Assembly: GCF_028869115.1 (NCBI RefSeq) | Contig: NZ_CP079800.1 | Coordinates: forward strand, 248,001-312,000 | DNA length: 64,000 bases | Origin: Pseudemcibacter aquimaris | GTDB taxonomy: Bacteria; Pseudomonadota; Alphaproteobacteria; Sphingomonadales; Emcibacteraceae | Reading direction: 5' to 3' | Part shown: in pieces, positions 25,909-36,043 of the stretch | Position numbering within the stretch: position 1 is the stretch's first letter | How the letters are laid out: the number at the start of each line of letters is the position of its first letter | Notes under the pieces: generated by a model | The model's input: only the letters and a program-made list of their open reading frames with translations | Told to the model about the DNA's origin: nothing | Database searches by the model: none | Translations under genes and position numbers: made by a program

Positions 25909-26005
25909 ACTATTGATCCTTCAAATATCTACCTGAAACCCTTTTATTCTTATAATTGGCAACATAATAAGAGCAAAAGTTTTTAAAAAACAAGAATAAA
26001 TATGA

Positions 26006-26818
26006 TTAGAATTCAAATTCGTCGTCGAATTCTTCGTCAAACAGGTCATCTTCGTTACTGGTGTCTAGATCACCATTGTTGATATCATAAAGTCGAAGCT
26101 GGCGATAACTGCTGCGCATTGTGGCGTAAAAGTCCGTTGAAGATTTACTCAAATCATCAAGGGTTTCCAGATTTTCTTCACGGTAGATTAGGCCGCGAAG
26201 AGCCAATCTTCCATATCTGACATAAGTCCAGTTTTTATGGGCAAGCCAAAGACTGACCGGATCATAAAAGAAATCGACCATAAAGCCGGTGAAATCACGT
26301 GCATTGGATGGGCCAAGTAAAGGCAGGATCAAGAACGGACCTTCCGGAGCGCCCCAAACGGCAAATGTTTCGCCGAAATCTTCGTTATGACCTTCAATGC
26401 CCCATTTGGATGCTGTATCAAATAAACCAAGGATGCCGAATGTTGAATTGATGGCAAATCTGGATATGGAATTCCTAGCACGCTTCGGTTCAGCTTGTAG
26501 AACATCATTAACGAATGTCACAGGCTCGCGCCAATTGGTCACAAAGTTTGAAATACCATCACGAATATCAGGTGGACCCCACATGCGGTAAAGTCGTGCG
26601 GTTGGTTCCACGATCGTGCGGTCAAAGAACATGTTAACAGCAAATATTTTTCTGTTCATAGGCTCAAGCGGGTCATTGGCTTCGTCATAAACAAGGCGCG
26701 CTTCAATATCAGTTTCAGGTGGGCGCTTTGCGCAGGCGGAAACAAATAATATCATTAAGATGAGCATACAGAATCTAAAAAAATATTCTGTAATTTTATT
26801 GTTTCTTAATGACAGCAT
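26006..26818 (-). CDS. mlaA: MlaA (VacJ) family outer-membrane lipoprotein
   Basis: 270 residues. The lipoprotein signal ends V-S-A-C (Cys29). Family blocks follow: NDPLEPMNRKIFAVN, FVTNWREPVTFVNDVLQ, RFAINSTFGILGLFDTA and GEGPF-like GAPEGPFLILPLLGPSNARD. MlaA sits in the outer membrane and removes surface-exposed phospholipids, passing them to MlaC and the MlaFEDB transporter. No mlaBCDEF genes are adjacent here. The C-terminus ends in a strongly acidic tail of about 20 residues (DDLFDEEFDDEFEF), which is not part of the conserved fold. It is flanked by two pairs of exported TPR paralogues. Confidence 0.92.
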   Translation of the reverse strand: MLSLRNNKITEYFFRFCMLILMILFVSACAKRPPETDIEARLVYDEANDPLEPMNRKIFAVNMFFDRTIVEPTARLYRMWGPPDIRDGISNFVTNWREPVTFVNDVLQAEPKRARNSISRFAINSTFGILGLFDTASKWGIEGHNEDFGETFAVWGAPEGPFLILPLLGPSNARDFTGFMVDFFYDPVSLWLAHKNWTYVRYGRLALRGLIYREENLETLDDLSKSSTDFYATMRSSYRQLRLYDINNGDLDTSNEDDLFDEEFDDEFEF

Positions 26819-26958
26819 TATTTTTGTTCTTTTGTCCGTTAATGAATTTCAATGGCTATGTAATCATTCATATATGAATATTCAATGAATGAATAAGAAA
26901 TTTATTCATTTATAATATATAATCTGCCTATGATTGGATATATGAAAAATTACGGATC

Positions 26959-27492
26959 TTAATTTTCAGTAACGCGTGCTTCAGAAATTCTGATGTTATG
27001 TTCGATGATACGTCTGATATGCGTCGCATCAGGTGCGTTTTCAAGCGCGGATCTATAATCATTAAGGGCATTTGCAAAATTACCAGTTTTGTAATTCAGT
27101 GAGCCTCTACTGTTATAGGCTTGCCAACGGGCAGGTGTATGTTCAATGGCTTGATCACAAGCTTTTAGGGCCTCATCAAATTCTTTATGGGCGGTATGGC
27201 TAATGCATAAGGCATTATAACCATCATATAAATAACGGTGCGTAACCCCTGAACGGGTATTCGTGTTTAAACTTGCGATGAATTTTTTGGATTCAAGTAC
27301 GGCTTCAGCCGTTCTGCCGGCATTTATCATGCGGCGAATGTTGCTTAAAGTATCATGACTGCCCAGATGGATGGTGGCACCTGTTACGGTTCCTGTCCAT
27401 GGCTCATATTCCTGGGCATTAGCCTTAACGGTGGCGAAAGTCACCATTAAGGCCATGCTAAGTACGAATGATATTTTACTTAAATTCGGCAT
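26959..27492 (-). CDS. Exported small TPR protein, paralogue B2
   Basis: 177 residues. A signal peptide (residues 1-26, ending A-N-A-Q) is followed by the same architecture as its three relatives: LSNIRRMINAGRTAEAVLESK, DGYNALCISHTA, ALKACDQAIEHTPARWQAYN and DYRSALENAPD. It begins nine bases after the stop of paralogue B1 without a recognisable ribosome binding site, so re-initiation or coupling with B1 is likely. B1 and B2 look like a tandem duplication. The conserved cysteine in YNALC and the C of ACDQAI are kept. Function unknown; TPRs suggest protein binding in the periplasm. Confidence 0.75.
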   Translation of the reverse strand: MPNLSKISFVLSMALMVTFATVKANAQEYEPWTGTVTGATIHLGSHDTLSNIRRMINAGRTAEAVLESKKFIASLNTNTRSGVTHRYLYDGYNALCISHTAHKEFDEALKACDQAIEHTPARWQAYNSRGSLNYKTGNFANALNDYRSALENAPDATHIRRIIEHNIRISEARVTEN

Positions 27493-27500
27493 ACTTAATA

Positions 27501-28034
27501 TTAATTACCTCTTTGTGCCAACTGAACATTATGTTCTAGAATCGCCTTAATATCACCTGTATCCGGTGCATATTCAAGTGCTTTTCTATAATCTTCGGCG
27601 GCTGCACGGGCATTGCCGGACTTAAGATTTAAAGAACCACGGCTATTATAAGCCATCCAGCGCTCTGGTGATTCATTAATTGCTTCATCACATGCTTCTC
27701 TTGCAGCATCATAATTTTTTTGTGCTGATAATGCCAAGCAAAGTGCATTATAGGCGTCATAACGTCTTGGGGATGTTTTGCCGGAACGCTTGTTTTCTTC
27801 GAATGATTCTGCATATTCACTGGCAAAAACGACGGCTCTATCAATATCACCATTGTTTAACATGCCGCGAATTCTTACCAGATTGTCATCAGTGCCAAAA
27901 TAAATTGTGTCACCGGGAATTGCGCCTGTCCATGCTTCTGTTGCAGTTTGGGCCACTGAACTGGCAGGTAATGCAGAAATTCCAAGAAGTACTGCAGCGC
28001 CCAGAGCTATTGCTTTTTGTTTTATGTTAGTCAT
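27501..28034 (-). CDS. Exported small TPR protein, paralogue B1
   Basis: 177 residues. A signal peptide (residues 1-29, ending S-V-A-Q) and a TPR-like domain: LVRIRGMLNNGDIDRAVVF, RYDAYNALCLALSAQKNYDAAREACDEAIN, ERWMAYNSRGSLNLKSGN and AAEDYRKALEYAPD. It is the upstream member of the B pair, preceded by AGAGGATTATAAA. The shared core with the A pair (x-AYN-x-LC, ACD/ACN at fixed spacing) shows one four-copy family within 4 kb. It is divergent from the ArsR-methyltransferase regulator. Confidence 0.75.
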   Translation of the reverse strand: MTNIKQKAIALGAAVLLGISALPASSVAQTATEAWTGAIPGDTIYFGTDDNLVRIRGMLNNGDIDRAVVFASEYAESFEENKRSGKTSPRRYDAYNALCLALSAQKNYDAAREACDEAINESPERWMAYNSRGSLNLKSGNARAAAEDYRKALEYAPDTGDIKAILEHNVQLAQRGN

Positions 28035-28193
28035 TTTATAATCCTCTGTCTTGTTACCTGTAAAATGTTTGTTATACCCACCTTATACAGGAATTTATAA
28101 TTACTCCGTTCTCGTTAACTATTACATAATCACTCACCCGGAATAATCAATTCACATTAGATCGCTAAACGATCACAATAATGTTATTTACTT

Positions 28194-28215
28194 TATATAA
28201 AGATATCTTTATATA
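28194..28215. promoter_or_regulatory. 22-bp perfect palindrome, candidate operator of the methionine regulator
   Basis: The palindrome is centred on AAAGATATCTTT and extends to TATATAAAG...CTTTATATA without mismatch. It ends 30 bases before the ATG of the ArsR-methyltransferase gene, over the likely -10 region. A partial further copy (TTTCTTTATGA) follows. ArsR-type regulators bind such AT-rich inverted repeats, and SahR regulators of methionine genes are the closest described case. Confidence 0.7.
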
Positions 28216-28245
28216 TTTCTTTATGATTTTTATAGAGTGATTCTT

Positions 28246-29184
28246 ATGACATTAACTTTGGACCAATTATTACATGCATTGAAGGGCGCGGGTGAAGAAA
28301 CCCGTTTGCGTATTCTTGCGCTTTTTAAAAGTGGTGAACTGACGGTAACGGAAATTGTATCGGTCCTTAGACAAAGCCAGCCAAGAATTTCAAGACATCT
28401 TAGGTTATTATGTGAAGCGGGTCTTTTAGAACGCCACCGTGAAGGGACTTGGATTTTTTATCGCCTTTCAGAAGGAAAAGAACAGTCAAAACTGGTGAAA
28501 TCCATTTTGGATTTTATGCCTTATGATGATCAGATTTTACAACATGATCAAGAACGCCTTTCTGAGGTTAAGCGCGAAAGAGACAGAAAAGCCGCTGAAT
28601 ATTTTAACGATAATGCCGCAAACTGGGATCAAATCAGATCACTTTATGTTCCCGAGCAACAGGTTGAAGAGTATCTTTTGAAAGTTACAAAAGATATGCA
28701 AATTGAAGAAATGCTTGATGTTGGCACGGGAACCGGACGAATGCTTGAGCTCTTTTCTCAGAATGCGACGTCCGGCGTAGGAATTGATTTAAGCAGAGAA
28801 ATGCTTGCTATAGCCAGATCGCATCTTGAGCAAAAGAGCATAAACCATATGCAGGTAAGACAGGGTGATATGTATGATCTTGCATTACCTGATCAAGCAA
28901 TGGATTTGGTTATTTTCCACCAAGTGTTACACTTTGCTGATGACCCGCTGGCGGCGATTAAAGAAACGGCCAGAATTTTAAGACCAAATGGTCGTGTGGT
29001 CATTGTTGATTTTCTTCCTCATAAAATTGAAAAATTACGTGAGGAATATGCCCATAGAAGACTAGGGTTCTCAAAATCAGAAGTTCAGGACTGGTGTTCA
29101 TTAACAGGATTAAACCTTAAATCCACTGAGATTATGAAGGGCAGCGAATTGGATATCGCCATTTGGGTTGCCACTAAGAAATAA
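28246..29184 (+). CDS. ArsR-family regulator fused to a SAM-dependent methyltransferase domain (SahR-like)
   Basis: About 312 residues. An N-terminal ArsR winged helix (residues 5-85; RLRILALFKSGELTVTEIV, QSQPRISRHLRLLCEAGLLERHREG) is joined to a class I methyltransferase domain whose motif I is MLDVGTGTGRMLELF near residue 155. I start at ATG 28246; a GTG at 28237 would add three residues. It heads the metF-metH operon, with 30 bases before metF. SahR-type regulators sense S-adenosylhomocysteine and control the methionine cycle. The methyltransferase fold here could be the SAH/SAM-sensing module. Repression through the palindrome just upstream is inferred. Confidence 0.85.
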   Translation: MTLTLDQLLHALKGAGEETRLRILALFKSGELTVTEIVSVLRQSQPRISRHLRLLCEAGLLERHREGTWIFYRLSEGKEQSKLVKSILDFMPYDDQILQHDQERLSEVKRERDRKAAEYFNDNAANWDQIRSLYVPEQQVEEYLLKVTKDMQIEEMLDVGTGTGRMLELFSQNATSGVGIDLSREMLAIARSHLEQKSINHMQVRQGDMYDLALPDQAMDLVIFHQVLHFADDPLAAIKETARILRPNGRVVIVDFLPHKIEKLREEYAHRRLGFSKSEVQDWCSLTGLNLKSTEIMKGSELDIAIWVATKK

Positions 29185-29214
29185 AAATAGCCAGAATATA
29201 CTAAAGAAAGAATT

Positions 29215-30132
29215 ATGAATAATAATCAAAAGGAAGACTTGCTTAGACCAAGTCAATTTGCCGCGACAGCAAAGGATATTGACGTTTCGTTCGAATTTTT
29301 CCCCCCTAAAACGGACAAAATGGAAGAAACGTTATGGCAAAGTATTAGAAAACTTGAACCGCTTAACCCGTCTATGGTTTCTGTAACGTACGGTGCGGGC
29401 GGCAGTACGCGTGAACGAACACATAGTACTGTTGAACGTATTTTAAATGAAACGTCACTTACGCCGGCGGCGCATTTAACATGTGTCGGCGCAACAAAAG
29501 ACGAAGTCGACGAAGTGGCGCGCGCATACTGGGATGCGGGTGTTCGTCATATTGTTGCTCTTCGTGGTGATATGCCAAAAATTGGTCAGGCCTATGAACC
29601 CCACAGCGGTGGTTATGAAAATGCGGCCGACCTTGTGAACGGATTAAAGAAAATCGGTGATTTTGATATTTCCGTTGCTGCTTATCCTGAAATGCATCCA
29701 GATAGTGCTGATGTCAATGCGGATATTGATAACCTGAAACGAAAAATTGATGCGGGAGCAGACCGCGCTATAACGCAGTATTTCTTTGATACGGATATTT
29801 ATTTCCGCTTTATGGATAAGGTTTTGGCGGCAGGCATTGATGTTCCAATTGTGCCAGGCATTATGCCGGTTACGAATTTTAAAATGGCCAAGAATTTCTC
29901 TGAAAGATGCGGTACATCTGTGCCAACTTGGCTAGAAAGATTATTTGATGGTCTTGAAGACGCACATGATGTCAGACGCCATGTGGCATCAATGGTGACG
30001 GCTGAACAATGTTTGCGTCTTTATCAGGGCGGAGTAAAGAATTATCATTTTTATACCCTGAACAGATCTGATCTGACATATACTATTTGTCATATTCTGG
30101 GCATTAGACCACAAGGAGGGTCAAATGACTGA
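29215..30132 (+). CDS. metF: Methylenetetrahydrofolate reductase
   Basis: 305 residues, normal for bacterial MetF. It reduces 5,10-methylene-THF to 5-methyl-THF with NADH through FAD. Family blocks: [15 protein letters not shown] (with the catalytic Glu), [36 protein letters not shown] and ITQYFFD. It is followed by an 8-base overlap with metH part 1, whose ribosome binding site (GGAGGG) lies within the metF end. It supplies the methyl donor for the MetH proteins encoded next. Confidence 0.96.
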   Translation: MNNNQKEDLLRPSQFAATAKDIDVSFEFFPPKTDKMEETLWQSIRKLEPLNPSMVSVTYGAGGSTRERTHSTVERILNETSLTPAAHLTCVGATKDEVDEVARAYWDAGVRHIVALRGDMPKIGQAYEPHSGGYENAADLVNGLKKIGDFDISVAAYPEMHPDSADVNADIDNLKRKIDAGADRAITQYFFDTDIYFRFMDKVLAAGIDVPIVPGIMPVTNFKMAKNFSERCGTSVPTWLERLFDGLEDAHDVRRHVASMVTAEQCLRLYQGGVKNYHFYTLNRSDLTYTICHILGIRPQGGSND

Positions 30133-31180
30133 TCGTACACAATTACTGAAAGATGCGCTTAAGAACAGAATTTTGGTTCTTGATGGTGCCATGGGGACAA
30201 TGATCCAAGCGAAAAAGTTTACCGAAGAAGAATTTCGCGGTGACCGTTTCAAGCATATCAATCAGGAAATCAAAGGAAATAACGATATTCTGGCGATTAC
30301 GCAGCCAGATGCCATTTGTGATATTCATAAAGAATATCTTGAGGCCGGATCAGATATCATTGAAACAAACAGTTTTAACGCAACTGATGTTTCACAGGCC
30401 GATTATCAAATGGAAGATGTGGTTTATGATCTAAATAAAGCATGCGCAGAAGTTGCAAGAAAAGCCGCAGATGAATATACAGCTTTAACGCCGAATAAAC
30501 CTCGTTTTGTTGCGGGTGTGCTTGGCCCAACATCAAGAACAGCATCACTATCGCCGGATGTGAACGATCCTTCATTCAGAAACATCAGTTTTGATGAACT
30601 GGTAAATACTTATAAAGAAGCGACAGAGGGACTTGTTGATGGTGGTTCGGATCTTATTTTAATCGAAACCATCTTTGATACGTTAAATGCCAAAGCTGCA
30701 ATCTTTGCTGTGGAAATGGTGTTTGAAGAAAAAGGTGTTAAACTTCCGATCATGATTTCCGGAACCATTACCGATGCGTCAGGCAGGACCCTTTCCGGAC
30801 AAACCGCAGAGGCATTTTGGTATAGCGTAAGACATGCGGATCCAATCAGTGTTGGATTTAATTGTGCGCTTGGTGCACAGGAATTAAGACAGCATGTCGC
30901 GTCAATTGCAAAAGTTGCTGACACGAATATTTCCGCGCATCCAAACGCAGGATTACCCAATGAAATGGGTGAATATGATGAAACACCAGAAGAAACGATG
31001 GCGCATTTGAAAGAATGGGCCGAGAGCGGCCTCGTGAATATTCTTGGTGGTTGTTGTGGTACAACACCTGCTCATATTAAAGCTATTTGCGATGCGGTGG
31101 AAAATATTGCACCACGCAAAATACCGGTCGTTGAACCCCATATGCGCCTGAGTGGCCTTGAAGCGTTTAAGGTGATCTAA
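30125..31180 (+). CDS. metH: Methionine synthase, homocysteine-binding half (split MetH, part 1)
   Basis: 351 residues, equal to the N-terminal homocysteine module of cobalamin-dependent MetH. It begins with the barrel segment [13 protein letters not shown]. The zinc-binding cysteines are visible in VGFNCALGA and the C-C of [11 protein letters not shown]. It activates homocysteine as the zinc thiolate. The stop (31178-31180) is followed by one base before the ATG of the second half. In many alphaproteobacteria MetH is encoded as two proteins split at this domain border, so I read it as a genuine split and not a frameshift. Confidence 0.93.
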   Translation: MTDRTQLLKDALKNRILVLDGAMGTMIQAKKFTEEEFRGDRFKHINQEIKGNNDILAITQPDAICDIHKEYLEAGSDIIETNSFNATDVSQADYQMEDVVYDLNKACAEVARKAADEYTALTPNKPRFVAGVLGPTSRTASLSPDVNDPSFRNISFDELVNTYKEATEGLVDGGSDLILIETIFDTLNAKAAIFAVEMVFEEKGVKLPIMISGTITDASGRTLSGQTAEAFWYSVRHADPISVGFNCALGAQELRQHVASIAKVADTNISAHPNAGLPNEMGEYDETPEETMAHLKEWAESGLVNILGGCCGTTPAHIKAICDAVENIAPRKIPVVEPHMRLSGLEAFKVI

Positions 31181-31181
31181 T

Positions 31182-33830
31182 ATGACAAAAAGACAAGGTG
31201 TATTTATAAACGTTGGGGAAAGAACTAACGTTACCGGATCGGCAAAATTTAAACGTCTTATTCTAAATGGTGAATATGACGAGGCCCTTGATGTCGCCCG
31301 CCAACAAGTTGAGGCAGGCGCACAGATCATCGACGTCAATATGGACGAAGCCATGCTGGATAGTGAAGCGGCGATGGTGAAGTTTTTGAACTTGATCGCG
31401 TCAGAACCTGATATTTCACGCGTTCCGATCATGGTCGATAGTTCCAAATGGTCCGTGATTGAAGCTGGGCTTAAATGTATTCAAGGTAAAGCGGTTGTGA
31501 ATAGTATTTCCTTAAAAGAAGGGGAAGAAAATTTCATTGAGCAAGCCAAGCTTATCAAACGTTATGGTGCAGCTGCAGTTGTAATGGCATTTGATGAGAC
31601 GGGACAAGCTGATACGTTAGACCGCAAATATGAAATATGTGAAAGATCATATCGTGTGCTCGTGGATAAGGTTGGTTTTCCGCCGGAAGATATTATTTTT
31701 GACCCCAATGTGTTTGCGGTGGCAACAGGCATTGAAGAACATAATAATTACGGTGTTGATTTTATCGAAGCCACACGAAAAATTACGGATAACCTACCAC
31801 ACTGTCATGTGTCGGGCGGGGTGAGTAACGTTTCATTCTCGTTCCGTGGTAATAACCCGGTTCGTGAAGCCATGCATAGTGTGTTCTTATATCATGCCAT
31901 CCAAGCGGGCATGGATATGGGGATCGTTAATGCGGGTATGATGACTGTTTATTCTGAAATTCCGGATGAACTTCGTGAATATGTTGAGGACGTTATTCTC
32001 AATCGTCGTCCAGATGCCACGGATCGCTTGCTTGAAATCGCCGATAAATATAAAGGCGTAAAAGGTGAGGTTAAAAAAGAAGACCTAGAATGGCGAAATG
32101 GTACTGTCAATGAACGCTTGACCCATGCGCTTGTGAAAGGAATCACAACCTTTATTGATGAGGATACCGAAGAAGCACGTCAGCAAGCAGACCGCCCACT
32201 TTCCGTGATCGAAGGGCCGTTGATGGACGGAATGAATGTGGTTGGTGACCTGTTTGGATCGGGTCAGATGTTTTTGCCACAGGTGGTGAAATCAGCCCGG
32301 GTGATGAAGCAAGCTGTTGCCTATCTGTTGCCATTTATTGAAGAAGAAAAGGTCGATGGTGAAGCAAATTCATCCAACGGTAAAATCCTTATGGCGACGG
32401 TAAAAGGTGACGTTCATGACATCGGTAAAAATATTGTTGGTGTGGTGCTTCAATGTAATAACTATGAAGTGATCGACATGGGTGTGATGGTACCGTGCGA
32501 GGATATCTTGCAAAAAGCACGTGAAGAAAATGTCGATATGATTGGTCTTTCAGGGCTAATTACACCGTCCCTCGAAGAAATGTGTACGGTCGCCGCTGAA
32601 ATGCAGCGCACAGGAATGAACATTCCGTTGCTTATTGGTGGTGCAACCACGTCAAAAGTTCATACAGCCGTAAAAATAGCCCCGAATTATACAGGGCCGC
32701 TTGTTTATGTACTTGATGCATCGCGCGCCGTTGGTGTTGCTGGGCAGCTGCTTGGTGAAAGCACGAAAGTGTCATTCCAACAGGAAGTCGCCAAAGAATA
32801 TCATGACATGCGCGTAAAATATGAAAACCGTGATAAATCAGATAATCAGATCAAAATTGACGAGGCGCGCGCCAATAAGTTCAAGGTCGATTGGAATGGG
32901 TATGTTCCGGAAAAACCAACTTTCACCGGACTAAAAACATTCGATGATTATAATCTGGGCGATTTGGTGAACCGGATTGATTGGACGCCGTTTTTCCGTA
33001 CTTGGGAACTGGCCGGTAATTATCCTGCGATCTTAACCGATGATGTTGTTGGTGAAAGCGCATCGGAACTTTTCCGTGATGCTGAAGCCATGCTTCAGAA
33101 AATTGTCGATGAAAAATGGCTAAAAGCCAAAGCGGTGATTGGTTTTTGGGGTGCGAATTCGATTGGCGATGATGTTGAACTTTATGCCGATGAAAATAGA
33201 TCCGAAGTGATCGATACGGTTCATTTCATCCGTCAGCAGATGAAAAAACGAAGTGGTAAAGCCAATATGTGTCTTGCAGATTTCATTGCACCAAAAGAAA
33301 CAGGCATCAATGATTATTTCGGTGGATTTGCGGTAACAGCAGGTATCGGCATTGATGAAAAGCTGGAACTCTTTAAAGGCAAGCATGATGATTATAACGA
33401 CATCTTGTTAAAAGCACTTGCAGATAGACTGGCGGAAGCGTTCGCGGAACAAATGCATGAACGCGTCAGAAAAGAGTTCTGGGGTTATGCAAGTGACGAG
33501 AATTTCAGTAATGAAGAACTGATCAAGGAAAAATACCGTGGAATTCGCCCGGCACCGGGTTATCCGGCATGTCCGGATCATACGGAAAAAACGGGTCTTT
33601 TTGCGCTGCTGAATGCGCGTCAGAATGCGGGTATTGATCTGACTGATAGTATGGCAATGTTACCCGCGTCATCGGTTAGCGGTTATTATTTTGCCCATCC
33701 GGAAAGTCAGTATTTCGGCATTGGTAAAATTTCTAAAGATCAGGTTCAGGATTATGCAAACCGTAAAGATATAGACTTAAATCTAGTCGAAAGATGGCTT
33801 GCGCCGAACCTTGGGTATTCGCGAAATTAA
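31182..33830 (+). CDS. metH: Methionine synthase, folate/cobalamin/reactivation half (split MetH, part 2)
   Basis: 882 residues. The pterin-binding barrel is at about residues 5-290 ([22 protein letters not shown]), followed by the cap domain. The cobalamin domain has the axial-ligand motif G-D-V-H-D-I-G with His412. The C-terminal AdoMet activation domain has [15 protein letters not shown] near residue 790. All modules downstream of the homocysteine domain are present and intact. It transfers methyl from 5-methyl-THF to cob(I)alamin and on to homocysteine bound by part 1. No B12 riboswitch-like region was seen upstream; control is probably through the ArsR protein. Confidence 0.95.
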   Translation: MTKRQGVFINVGERTNVTGSAKFKRLILNGEYDEALDVARQQVEAGAQIIDVNMDEAMLDSEAAMVKFLNLIASEPDISRVPIMVDSSKWSVIEAGLKCIQGKAVVNSISLKEGEENFIEQAKLIKRYGAAAVVMAFDETGQADTLDRKYEICERSYRVLVDKVGFPPEDIIFDPNVFAVATGIEEHNNYGVDFIEATRKITDNLPHCHVSGGVSNVSFSFRGNNPVREAMHSVFLYHAIQAGMDMGIVNAGMMTVYSEIPDELREYVEDVILNRRPDATDRLLEIADKYKGVKGEVKKEDLEWRNGTVNERLTHALVKGITTFIDEDTEEARQQADRPLSVIEGPLMDGMNVVGDLFGSGQMFLPQVVKSARVMKQAVAYLLPFIEEEKVDGEANSSNGKILMATVKGDVHDIGKNIVGVVLQCNNYEVIDMGVMVPCEDILQKAREENVDMIGLSGLITPSLEEMCTVAAEMQRTGMNIPLLIGGATTSKVHTAVKIAPNYTGPLVYVLDASRAVGVAGQLLGESTKVSFQQEVAKEYHDMRVKYENRDKSDNQIKIDEARANKFKVDWNGYVPEKPTFTGLKTFDDYNLGDLVNRIDWTPFFRTWELAGNYPAILTDDVVGESASELFRDAEAMLQKIVDEKWLKAKAVIGFWGANSIGDDVELYADENRSEVIDTVHFIRQQMKKRSGKANMCLADFIAPKETGINDYFGGFAVTAGIGIDEKLELFKGKHDDYNDILLKALADRLAEAFAEQMHERVRKEFWGYASDENFSNEELIKEKYRGIRPAPGYPACPDHTEKTGLFALLNARQNAGIDLTDSMAMLPASSVSGYYFAHPESQYFGIGKISKDQVQDYANRKDIDLNLVERWLAPNLGYSRN

Positions 33831-33856
33831 TCTATAACCTTGCGGGATTTTATTTT

Positions 33857-33896
33857 CTTCTATAAAATGCTACTCATCAGTAACATTTTATAGAAG
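33857..33896 (+). promoter_or_regulatory. Long hairpin overlapping the ribosome binding site of the mutase gene
   Basis: CTTCTATAAAATG (33857-33869) and CATTTTATAGAAG (33884-33896) form a perfect 13-bp stem. After one mismatch, TACT/AGTA add four pairs closing a CATC loop. The Shine-Dalgarno AAGGA (33894-33898), seven bases from the GTG start, is partly inside the right arm. No T-run follows, so it is not a terminator. The placement suggests translational control of the mutase, for example thermometer-like or protein-bound. That is inference. Confidence 0.6.
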
Positions 33897-33904
33897 GATG
33901 TCCC

Positions 33905-36040
33905 GTGGATAAAAGGCGCGCAACCATTGATGACTGGCAAAAGCTTGTTTCCGGTGAACTTAGGAACCGTGAACTTGATGACCTGACGTGGGACACACCA
34001 GAAGGAATTAAGGTAAAACCGCTTTATACCGCGGATGATGTTGCGGATATCCCGCAACGTGAAAATTTACCGGGCTTTTTCCCTTTTACCCGTGGCGTGC
34101 GCGGCAGCATGTATGCGGGGCGCCCATGGACGATCCGTCAATATGCCGGTTTTTCGACGGCAGAAGAAAGCAATGCATTCTATCACCGTAATTTAAAAGC
34201 CGGCCAAATGGGTCTTTCGGTGGCGTTTGATCTTGCAACACACCGTGGATATGACAGCGATCATGAACGGGTTGAGGGCGACGTGGGCAAAGCGGGCGTT
34301 GCCATCGATAGTGTCGAAGATATGAAAATCCTGTTCGATGGTATCCCGCTTGATAAAATGTCTGTATCCATGACCATGAATGGCGCCGTAATCCCGTGTC
34401 TTGCGTTTTATATTGTCGCAGCGGAAGAGCAGGGCGTTGCCCATGATCAATTAAGCGGCACTATTCAAAATGATATCTTAAAAGAATTTATGGTCAGGAA
34501 TACTTATATTTACCCGCCGGACGCAAGCATGCGGATTGTGGGCGATATCATTGATTATACATCCCGCGAAATGCCGCGTTATAACAGTATATCCATTTCC
34601 GGCTATCATATGCAGGAAGCCGGGGCAACGCAGCTTCAGGAACTTGCCTATACGCTGGCGGATGGGATGGAATATGTACGAACCGCGATGAACAAGGGGT
34701 TAGATATTGATGATTTTGCCCCGCGTTTAAGTTTCTTTTTCGCGATCGGAATGAATTTCTTTATGGAAGTTGCTAAGCTACGCGCGGCCCGTACCATTTG
34801 GGCGCAAATCATGGAAAATTTCGGTGCTAAAAAACCGAAAAGCATGATGTTAAGAACCCATTGTCAAACATCTGGTGCATCACTCACTGAAAAAGATCCC
34901 TATAACAATGTTATCAGAACCACGATCGAGGCCATGGCATCCATGCTTGGCGGCACGCAATCGTTACATACAAATTCATTTGATGAAGCTATTGCCCTGC
35001 CAACCGATGACAGCGCCCGTATTGCCAGAAACACACAAATTATACTGCAGGAAGAAACAGGCATGACCAATGTGGTTGATCCGCTTGGTGGGTCATATTA
35101 TGTGGAAAGCCTTACCAATGAATTGGTGCAGGAAGCGTGGAAAATTATCTCTGAAATCGAAGACATGGGCGGCATGACAAAGGCTGTTGCCAAGGGATTA
35201 CCGAAACTTGAAATTGAAAAAGCATCGGCCTTAAAACAAGCGCGTATTGACCGCGGTGAAGAAACGGTGGTTGGCGTTAATAAATATGTTCTTGATGAAG
35301 AAAAAGACATCAACATTCTTGAAATTGATAATGTGGCCGTACGTAAATCACAGATCAAAAAACTTAAGAAAGTAAAAGCAGAACGTGACGAAGAAAAATG
35401 TCAGGCGGCGCTTAATGCCTTAACCGAAACGGCGAAGAGTAACGGTAACCTGCTAAAAGCCGCGATTGTGGCGGCGCGTGCCCGTGCGACCCTTGGTGAA
35501 ATATCAAAAGCAATGGAAGATGTCTTTGGTCGTCACCGCGCTGATGTAAAATCCATTTCCGGGGTTTACGGTGGTGCCTATCATGGGGATAATGATTATA
35601 TGGATATTCAAAAACGCGTCGAAAATTTCGAAGATAAGGTGGGCCGCAGGCCACGTATCCTTGTTGCCAAAATGGGACAGGATGGTCATGATCGTGGTGC
35701 CAAGGTGATCGCAACCGCTTTTGCCGATATTGGTTTTGATGTTGATATTGGTCCGCTGTTCCAAACACCCGCCGAAACTGCACGTGAAGCGGTGGAAAAT
35801 GATGTTCATATTGTTGGCGTATCATCACAAGCCGCCGGACATAAAACATTGGTGCCCGCATTGACTGATGCCTTAAAATCAGAAGGGGCGGATGATATCA
35901 TGGTGATCGCGGGCGGCGTGATCCCGGCGCAGGATTATGATGATCTTTACAAGGCGGGGGTATCCGCTATATTTGGTCCAGGAACCAATATCCCGGCTGC
36001 GGCCGCGGAAATACTTGATAAATTAGAAGAACATTTTTAA
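33905..36040 (+). CDS. Methylmalonyl-CoA mutase, full-length single-subunit form
   Basis: 711 residues with a GTG start behind AAGGA. It isomerises (R)-methylmalonyl-CoA and succinyl-CoA. The catalytic barrel contains [21 protein letters not shown] (RQYAGF lies in the CoA/substrate tunnel), [16 protein letters not shown] and the SGYHMQEAG block. The C-terminal cobalamin domain has D-G-H-D-R-G at 593-598, with His595 as the lower axial ligand. The full-length chain with its own B12 domain resembles E. coli ScpA and alphaproteobacterial mutases. No epimerase or MeaB GTPase gene is adjacent. It follows metH by 74 bases and is preceded by a strong hairpin. Confidence 0.95.
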   Translation: MDKRRATIDDWQKLVSGELRNRELDDLTWDTPEGIKVKPLYTADDVADIPQRENLPGFFPFTRGVRGSMYAGRPWTIRQYAGFSTAEESNAFYHRNLKAGQMGLSVAFDLATHRGYDSDHERVEGDVGKAGVAIDSVEDMKILFDGIPLDKMSVSMTMNGAVIPCLAFYIVAAEEQGVAHDQLSGTIQNDILKEFMVRNTYIYPPDASMRIVGDIIDYTSREMPRYNSISISGYHMQEAGATQLQELAYTLADGMEYVRTAMNKGLDIDDFAPRLSFFFAIGMNFFMEVAKLRAARTIWAQIMENFGAKKPKSMMLRTHCQTSGASLTEKDPYNNVIRTTIEAMASMLGGTQSLHTNSFDEAIALPTDDSARIARNTQIILQEETGMTNVVDPLGGSYYVESLTNELVQEAWKIISEIEDMGGMTKAVAKGLPKLEIEKASALKQARIDRGEETVVGVNKYVLDEEKDINILEIDNVAVRKSQIKKLKKVKAERDEEKCQAALNALTETAKSNGNLLKAAIVAARARATLGEISKAMEDVFGRHRADVKSISGVYGGAYHGDNDYMDIQKRVENFEDKVGRRPRILVAKMGQDGHDRGAKVIATAFADIGFDVDIGPLFQTPAETAREAVENDVHIVGVSSQAAGHKTLVPALTDALKSEGADDIMVIAGGVIPAQDYDDLYKAGVSAIFGPGTNIPAAAAEILDKLEEHF

Positions 36041-36043
36041 TTC

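Noticed and set aside
30125-33830. Frameshift or premature stop in a single metH gene
   Set aside because: The break coincides with the known domain boundary, both products have complete domains, the second has its own ATG, and split metH is common in alphaproteobacteria.
33857-33896. Terminator for metH
   Set aside because: The strong stem has no T-run on either strand and is followed by the ribosome binding site of the next gene.
33831-33904. Cobalamin riboswitch before the mutase or the metH genes
   Set aside because: The gap is only 74 bases and shows none of the conserved B12-box order; the metF-metH leader also has none.
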